Assembly (NCBI GenBank): GCA_013399695.1
Contig: VXAU01006135.1
Coordinates: 2,179,842 to 2,243,841, forward strand
Reading direction: 5' to 3'
DNA from: Formicarius rufipectus
Taxonomy: Eukaryota > Chordata > Aves > Passeriformes > Formicariidae
DNA length: 64,000 nucleotides
Shown: one piece after another, positions 57,201-64,000 of the stretch
How positions within the stretch are numbered: position 1 is the first letter of the stretch
Layout: each line of letters starts with the position of its first letter
Notes under the pieces: model-generated
The model's input: the letters and a program-made list of their open reading frames with translations, nothing else
What the model was told of the DNA's origin: nothing
Database searches by the model: none
Translations under genes and position numbers: made by a program

Positions 57201-60200
57201 TGGATGAGTAAGCTTTCCTTTTGGTTACACACTCTGAAAGCTGGAGACACCCAACTTATTTTTAAATAACAAGGTGATTTCAAATTTCAGAAGCCTAAGG
57301 CTTAGCTAAAGAAGAAATATTTTGTATGATAACAAAATTACTTTTCCTTACCCTGATTGTAGTTTTCTGTAGAACCTCTTGCTTTTATCTGCTAAAACCA
57401 AATAAAATGGATGATTAGAAGCTTCCAGTGTTTCAGAAGTTATGTCAGACTTTGTCAAAGAGCTCCTGGGAAGTTCAAAGGGCTGTCTGAAGGGATTACA
57501 ACTCTTTCTTGCTAATGAGATCCTCTGCATGCAGACCTAGCTCAACAAAGCTGAGTCAGAGTCATGGTTTTGTGAGCCGAGTACTTTCTAAAAATCAGGA
57601 GAAAATCCTTCTCCATGCCATGCTCCTTCATAGTTCTGCCTCTTGCATACAACTATAGACAATTTTGGAGCAGAAATCTCTGGTGGACAAACCCAAATGT
57701 ATGTCACAGGCATTGCTCCAGTCCAAAGACTGTGGCTGTGATCATTCAGGAGAGGAATGACTAACTCAGCAGGAGAGCTGGAAATCACATAGCTGAGATG
57801 GAAAGATGTCTTGACACCAGCACTAGGAAAAGACAGAAAAGCTAAAGACATAAAAAAAGGCAAAAGGTATTCCCTTCAGTTGGAAAAAAATCAAAACAGT
57901 TCTTACAGCAGTTGCTGTAATGCATAAACATTAGACAAAACCTGAAAAGATCTCTGCTTTGAAGAATGGAGACATCTTTATCATTCAAAGGGATTTCTTG
58001 CTGCTTGAAATGAGAAGTCAGCACAGCTGCAAGGACTTTGAATAGAAGGACAAAATTACTCAGAAAGTACGGGCAACATTGCCCATATAAGCCACAAATG
58101 GAGACAAACATGGATCACATGGACAAATAAAAACTCCAAGGAGCAATACCCAGAAAAGTAGTGACGTCTATCTCTGTCAGACTGGGATTAGATCACTCAT
58201 TAATTGTGATTTTTGTTTGACATTAAAAATGCTTTTGGAGCAAGCTTTGTGTAACAGCAACATTGCTGGAAAGAAAAAGTCCTGAAAAATGTCTTCATAC
58301 TTTTCTGTATATGTGTATAAATATTAAACTGCCTTCCTTTCAGACATGCCACCGAACTCTGTGCTTGTTTCGATGTTGAACCTGGAAACTTCTCAAAAGT
58401 TTTGCCTACGGATAATTCATGAGTTAAAGCTCAAACTGAAATGCCATGTTACAACTTGTAGAAATGTTAGACAAATATAATGACCATATTTTCCAGTTAC
58501 CTAATACCCACTCAAAATATAAAACCCAAAAGAACAGAATTGTTTTCATTGCTGTTAACCAGACAATATCACTCCAACTAAATATAGTATGTGATGAAAC
58601 CAATTTAAATATTGTCCAAGTATTTAACACTGTAAATATTAGACTTAACACTCCATAAAAACAGGCTTTGATGATGTAGGCTGACAAAAGGAGACTAGTT
58701 AATTGCAGATTACATCATGGCTAGGACAGCATCACTGCTAGGACAGCCACGATAAATGTAAGGTGCAAAGTAAATCTAATAAAATAAAAATAGGCTCTGT
58801 TCAGTGTTCACCTTTATCAGTTTCGCTAACCTTTCTTAGCAAGGATGGGGGGGAAATTCAATCCTAGGTAAAGGAGTATGTGGAGTTCAATGTGCTTGTG
58901 AAACTTGTGTTTAGGGCCTGATTCATAAAAACATCCAAACCTGTGTTTGATTTCTGGGATGTGGTTTTGTCCCTTTCACTGCCACGGGACTCATACGTAC
59001 TTCTGAGATTTTCCTATGGTGGGAAGCTTTCCTGAGTTGGGGTCTGAAGCTGTTAAATTTACCATAGATTTCATAAGGGATAGCCACTTATTGTTGTAAA
59101 ATACGGCACAGCTCCATCAGAGCTGAGGAAACAAAACTTTAAAACTTTTGGTTATTGATAACTTTAATAGGTTTCTTAAACTTCTGAGCTCACATAACTA
59201 TGTTGAACATGGGGACAATTTCCTGGCATTACAGGCCTGATTTTCTTCTTGTACCAACTTGCATCCTTGTGTGTCAATCAGTTTGAGTTAACTGCCAGGT
59301 ATCTGCCCAGATATTAGCATAAGGATGGATCCTGCCCTTTCTTTTTATAAGGACTGTTCTGTGACACAAGGATGTCCTCAAAGCCTGGAGGTTTCTACAT
59401 GGGGTTAACTTCAGGATCATACTAATAGGAGATTCAGCTTCCAGGCGAAGCCTAGCCCCTCACAAGAACTCCGTCATCCCCTGCCCTCCACAGGGGGAAC
59501 CCAAATCTGCCATGCAGAAGCCTACACTGTCACTTGCCCATGATAACAAAAGTGCAGTTTAATTGACTACAAAAAATGCACTGATTTCCCTGGAAGGGCA
59601 TTGAACAACTCCATATAAGCTCCCAGCTTCTGTGACAGTGAGCTGAGAAAGTATCTTGTGGGGCACCTCATTTATTGTTGAAATCACTGAAGGTGCTTCT
59701 GGTGGCTGATGCTACCAACAGGTGGTCACCACTATATTTTAGACATAAAGGGTTTGTATCTCCCAGAATTCTCTTTCTTTCTTTTTTTCATGGATCTATT
59801 TTTTCTCTCTTTCTGTTCTATATAAGCCAAGTTCCCACACTTTCTACAAGATCCTTCAGTGCCCAGGAAAACACCCAGAAATGGTGATGCTGGAAAGAGT
59901 CTCATGCTAATGAAAATTCTGGTCCCAAAGTGGCTTGTGAGGCCTGTCAACATGTCAGAGTAAATTCAAAATAATCATATTATATAGAATAAATGAGTCC
60001 AGCTGTCGCTGTTGACACTCTTGAGCCACGAAGAGAGAAAAGTGATATAACTTAGGATAATTCTGGTTTGTGCAGGCCCAGCTTCACTGCCTGACCTTGT
60101 GTTTGTGTGTGTTGTATTTGCATGCACACAGGGATGGTTACCTGCAGGAATGCAGTGGTTTAGGTAAGTTCACTTTGAGCTGATGGTCAACATTACTTTG

Positions 60201-60600
60201 ACAGCAAAGCCTGTTACTGAAATCTGCAGCAGAGATAAAAACAGTCCTGGGTATGTGAGTGAGTCTTTGCTTCTCCTCAGTGTCAGGTGATTACTTTCCT
60301 CTGTCTTGAGGGACACAGGATCACCCACAGCCACGGTCCACTTCTGTAACTGTGGCTGTGGAGGCATGTGTAACACAGAGTGCAGCAGCAGGACACATTT
60401 TCCACAGGCCAGGAGCACACTGGTCCCAAGTGCAGCCAGGAATGGGATGCAGGCACCCCTCCAGCTTCCCTTGGTTCCACTGTATTGTCTTTCTTAATTA
60501 ACCCTGCACCATGTCATTGACCCAAAGACACGGCAACAGCACTGTTGAGAACTTCAGGGATTAAGACATTTGAGTTATAATACCTCAGCCATGAGATCAT
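54241..60600. other. Intergenic sequence, no gene seen
   Basis: About 6.4 kb of mostly AT-rich unique sequence. A short AAAAT/AATAAA run lies at about 55868-55886. No open frame stands out from chance. A human-type repeat content is absent. Confidence 0.45.
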
Positions 60601-61080
60601 AACTGCCCTTGTGCTGTATTTTGTTATGTTGGGTTGATAATGGAGGCTGATAAAACTCCCACTTTCTCTCCATATTCAAGTGAGCTAATGTGTCTGGGCT
60701 CGTGAGATCCCAGCAGGCAGAGAGAGTTCCAGCACAAAGTCCCCAATCTCGGATGTAATCAAATAATGAGGCTGTTTGAGGACATTACTTGTTAACATAT
60801 TAGCAGGTACCAGGGGTAAGTGAGTGTTTATTTAGTCCTGGTGTAAAAGCATGTCTAAAATGATTTATGCTGGAAGCTGTTTCACAGCAAACAGGCTGCT
60901 TTCATGAAAGCGGGTCAATCACCATGTCCTGTCTGCCCTCATAAATCATATTCAGGTGCTAATGTAACCAAAAGGTTTATATAATCTGCACAATCAGCGT
61001 GGATGCAGTAATAGCCTGCCTGCATAAATGCCTTCAGCGTCTAAAGGCTGATATTTGAGGGGAGTCAAATGATTGATTTA
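60600..61080. other. Possible conserved non-coding element
   Basis: Contains closely spaced developmental-type motifs (GATAAA, GTAATCAAATAATGA, TTTATTTAGT, AAATGATTTATG, CATAAATCATATTCA, GTCAAATGATTGA) without simple repetition or an open frame. This texture suggests a long-range enhancer, but only cross-species alignment could show it. Confidence 0.25.
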
Positions 61081-62423
61081 AAGAAGAAAGAAAAGAAATA
61101 AACTGCCATGACAAGTAACAAAGTGTATGTACAGTTTTCCAGCCACATTTTACACACACAGGAGTAACTTGCCACTGTGGAGATCTGCTGCTGGGACTGT
61201 TTTTGCATCAGGATAACTTCCATACGTATCCTCTAACAGAACATGGGCTGTGAGTTTAATGTAACAATGACAGATACCAGAAGCACGGCACTGTAAACTG
61301 GGATTGGCTTTCTATGTTCCCCAAATTTCTCCAGTTAAAGGTTAGTTTTACGTTATTGAACTCTTTTTCCTGCTGGTGGAGGACTCCTTTGAGAGATGAC
61401 ATAGACCTGGAAGGACCTCCTGGACCTACATCCAAAACATAATTTCATTAAGTTCCATCTTGAAACTTGCCACAGATCTTTTTTGTCTGCTATTTACTTC
61501 TTTGTCCTCCCTCCTCTTGTAGAATGTTACAAGACTGCATTTCCCTTACTCCCAGGTTTCAGCCTGAACTTATTCGTGGCCATTTTATATTGACAGCCAA
61601 ATTTTATCATGTTCTTCATGTCCTCTTTCCTATGCTAACACTGTCCTTCAGTTTAATAGCTTTTCTCTCCCACATGTATTTACCACTGGATATGTTTCCA
61701 CTTTGGGTCTTCATGAGGTCTCAGACCACAGAACACATACCCCCCCATAATATGCTCCACTTCCTTCAGACAAAACTTTTATTTTAGTTCACATCAGTCA
61801 ATAGTATCTTCTATCAGCCTCCAGTGATTCACATCAAAAAAGAGAAACCAATTTGGATCAGTCTTACAATCAGTCTCACAAACATCCCAGGGCAGCACCA
61901 GTAGCACACACCTACTTACAAAGCTGCAGCTCTCTCTGCTGCTAACAAATCCATCAGCCAGCCATTTCACTAGCACTGTTAGTACTGAAAAGAAGGTTGC
62001 AAAGTGTTGTGCCATAATATTTTGATTTGGGAACAATGTTTTGTGAATACAAGTGGCAAATGTATTTTTTTCTGGGGAGTGACATCATATTACTTGTTTG
62101 CTGAGTGTGTCTGGAGACTTATTGGTGGACCACGAAGCCCAGACTGTAGGTAATAACTGTGCTGCTAGGACTTCAATAGTTAATTGCTCTTCATTACTTG
62201 CTTCTTAGGAGTCATATTATACCATTATGAAGTCAGAAAGCATTAGGAATTGAATAAGGACATGGAAAGGGATACTGAGCAAAATAAATAACCAGTCACA
62301 TGCAAAGATCAGTGAATATTTGGTGTGAGCAGATTGAAGGTAACAAATAAAGTTAAAAATTAATATTTGGTGACTAGATGTGAGTAAGAAAGGAATTTGG
62401 GGGAGCATTCAATAATAAACAAG
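61081..62423. other. Intergenic sequence or 3' flank of the unrecognised - strand gene
   Basis: No gene seen. Open frames such as 61467-61787 (+) are hydrophobic by composition only. Confidence 0.4.
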
Positions 62424-62429
62424 TTTATT
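62424..62429 (-). terminator. Candidate poly(A) signal for the unrecognised - strand exon
   Basis: AATAAA on the - strand about 295 bases past the stop codon at 62727-62725, a normal distance for a terminal exon. Confidence 0.35.
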
Positions 62430-62724
62430 CTGTGAGTGGCAAAGCTAATGAACATGTCCCCTGTTGTATTGAGGGTTTTTTTCAATTCCTCTCCCAGAAT
62501 TTTTGTTCTTGGTAATAACCTGCTACTAGACTTTGAACAGCCAAATTTTTTGTATATGCTGAACTACTTACAAAAACAAACTAAAAGGAGTAAGTAAATC
62601 CAAACTGTAAAACAGCTCACAGGGACTCAAGAAGATTGAGTTTGTTTGGTGTGCATCACAGATAAGCAAAGCTGCATCTGGAAGGTGTGCATTCCATGTG
62701 TTCCACTAAATGACTGGAAAATGT

Positions 62725-63142
62725 TTAGGCAGTGACTTCTTTCTTCTGCAAGAAAGTAGCGGCATAAATCCTCCTTGGTTTTGTTGATATATTTATTTTT
62801 GGCACTCCAGAGAAGTTGATGGCAGCCATGGTCAGAACTTGTGTCACCTTGTATTTTTCATGGTTTGTTTCTTTCCTGTTAATGTGTTGAATTAATTGGG
62901 GTAATGTGACAAGGGACATTGGAAAATAGCGTTGTCTTAAATATTCTTCTCTAGTCTCTTTGAGTTGCATATTAATTATGGTGTCAACTTGGTTGGGTGC
63001 TGGTTTGGGTATTTGGCCATCATCAGATCCCAGTGCTCTATTCTCCTCCAGAGACTTGCTGCGTGATGTTGGGCAAGTCTCCTGACCCTTCCAGCCTGCT
63101 CTGTTTAGCTTGAAGTTCTTTGGCACTGATGTTTCAGTCTCG
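62725..63142 (-). CDS. Probable terminal exon of an unrecognised protein-coding gene
   Basis: On the - strand an open segment reaches TAA at 62727-62725. A possible acceptor, GCCTACAG|C, gives an exon start at 63142 with phase 2 in and 138 residues. The peptide is hydrophilic, with even use of charged and aliphatic residues (LKETREEYLRQRYFPMSLVT; LPQLIQHINRKETNHEKYK; INISTKPRRIYAATFLQKKE), far more protein-like than the chance frames elsewhere. No membrane helix or signal peptide is seen. I do not recognise the family. Upstream exons are not visible between 63143 and 64000 and may lie beyond the window. It could instead be a decayed retrocopy. The acceptor has a weak pyrimidine tract, so the start may differ. 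Confidence 0.5.
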
Positions 63143-64000
63143 CTGTAGGCATGGCTAACACTCAGCGTGGGGGTGGGGGGCCTCAAACTACACAATTCCA
63201 GGACAAAAAAACAAATTTACAGTAAGACTGTTTATTGCACATAATGGACCAGCTTAACTGTGTCATTCTTGTTCTGAGAATCTCATTTAGGCATCAAAGC
63301 CATCACCACAGGATGTAAATAGTCTTTCCAAAATTGAGTAAATATGACACATATGAGCTGATTTTTAATTCCTGTAGTCCAAGTCGTGCAGATATTACAG
63401 CATTTTTCTGTGGCCATTTTTTTCAGTTTTCTTCCTTTCCCCATGAACCATTTATTGACTTCAGTCATTTGTCATTTAGACAATAAATTTGACCTTGAAT
63501 TCTGACTTAAAAATCAATATAACATGAGGCATAATTAATACACCTATTGCCAATGACTAGACAGGTCTAACCTGATTGTCCAGCCAGCAACACACATTCA
63601 AGGAAGAACACTAAAAACTGCCTTTTGGTATAACCATTAAAATGTGCAATTAATATTCAGGCCAATGGGAATCATTTATTATTTATCTGTCCCGGAAAGG
63701 AAAACATTTAATACAGCTAGCACAAAAAATAGAACTCCCCTAGAAGTCTTTTAAATGCTGTTTCTCATAAATAAAATTAAATGTATGTAATTGTAATGTT
63801 GCTCTCCAGACACTCTTGTTGTGAGGTACGACACTGTGTTATCTGTACAAACAGAGAAGAGAGTAAAAGTAGGTAGCAGCTTCCCAAGGCTTGTTTAGGT
63901 CAATCACTAACCAAACTGACTTGATTAGACATTATGTACTGTGTGATGTATAATCAGGGTAGAAAACAAGTTGTTCTGTCTCCTGTGCCACATTTGTCTG
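63143..64000. other. Intron of the unrecognised gene, or intergenic
   Basis: No further exon is evident. AT-rich unique sequence with short open frames only. Confidence 0.3.

Overview
This is vertebrate nuclear DNA, most likely from a bird. Coding sequence is split into short exons with GT-AG introns. The one complete gene is compact (about 22 kb for 14 exons). The repeats are a solo retroviral LTR, a CR1/L3-type LINE fragment and simple-sequence arrays, with no mammalian SINEs. Two N characters, one in a purine-rich array and one in a short TTG run, fit a draft assembly. There is no bacterial or phage character, no CRISPR array and no operon.

Left end (1 to about 6.7 kb, + strand): the last intron, terminal coding exon (3720-3900) and probable 3'UTR of a gene I read as SPATA6, a sperm connecting-piece protein. 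From 6.7 to 17.4 kb is a convergent intergenic interval. It holds a 1.1-kb almost pure A/G array (10368-11443) and a small GC-rich patch near 15.4-15.75 kb.

Centre (17.4 to 40.65 kb, - strand): a complete SLC5A9 (SGLT4) sodium/sugar cotransporter gene. I placed all 14 coding exons by joining conserved protein blocks at GT-AG boundaries. Phases agree at every junction and give 2001 bp, 666 residues plus stop, with no frameshift or internal stop. Just upstream of the start codon lie an exact HNF4A-type motif and a near-consensus HNF1 motif, which suits an epithelial sugar transporter. Intron 6 holds a 663-bp solo LTR in the opposite orientation, ending 50 bp from exon 6.

Right end (40.65 to 64 kb): mostly intergenic. 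It contains a GC-rich open segment with a good splice donor near 52.2-52.4 kb, a long TTTC microsatellite (52.53-52.84 kb), an old CR1/L3-like LINE fragment (about 53.92-54.24 kb), several AT-rich stretches that look like conserved non-coding sequence, and at 62.7-63.1 kb a protein-like open segment on the - strand that looks like the last exon of a gene I do not recognise.

The convergent order SPATA6 (+) / SLC5A9 (-) matches, as I recall it, the convergent arrangement of these genes on human 1p33, which supports both names. I found no evidence for a wholly new biological system. The points most worth a second look are the unrecognised exon at 62.7 kb, the LTR beside exon 6, the HNF4A/HNF1 pair, and the purine array.
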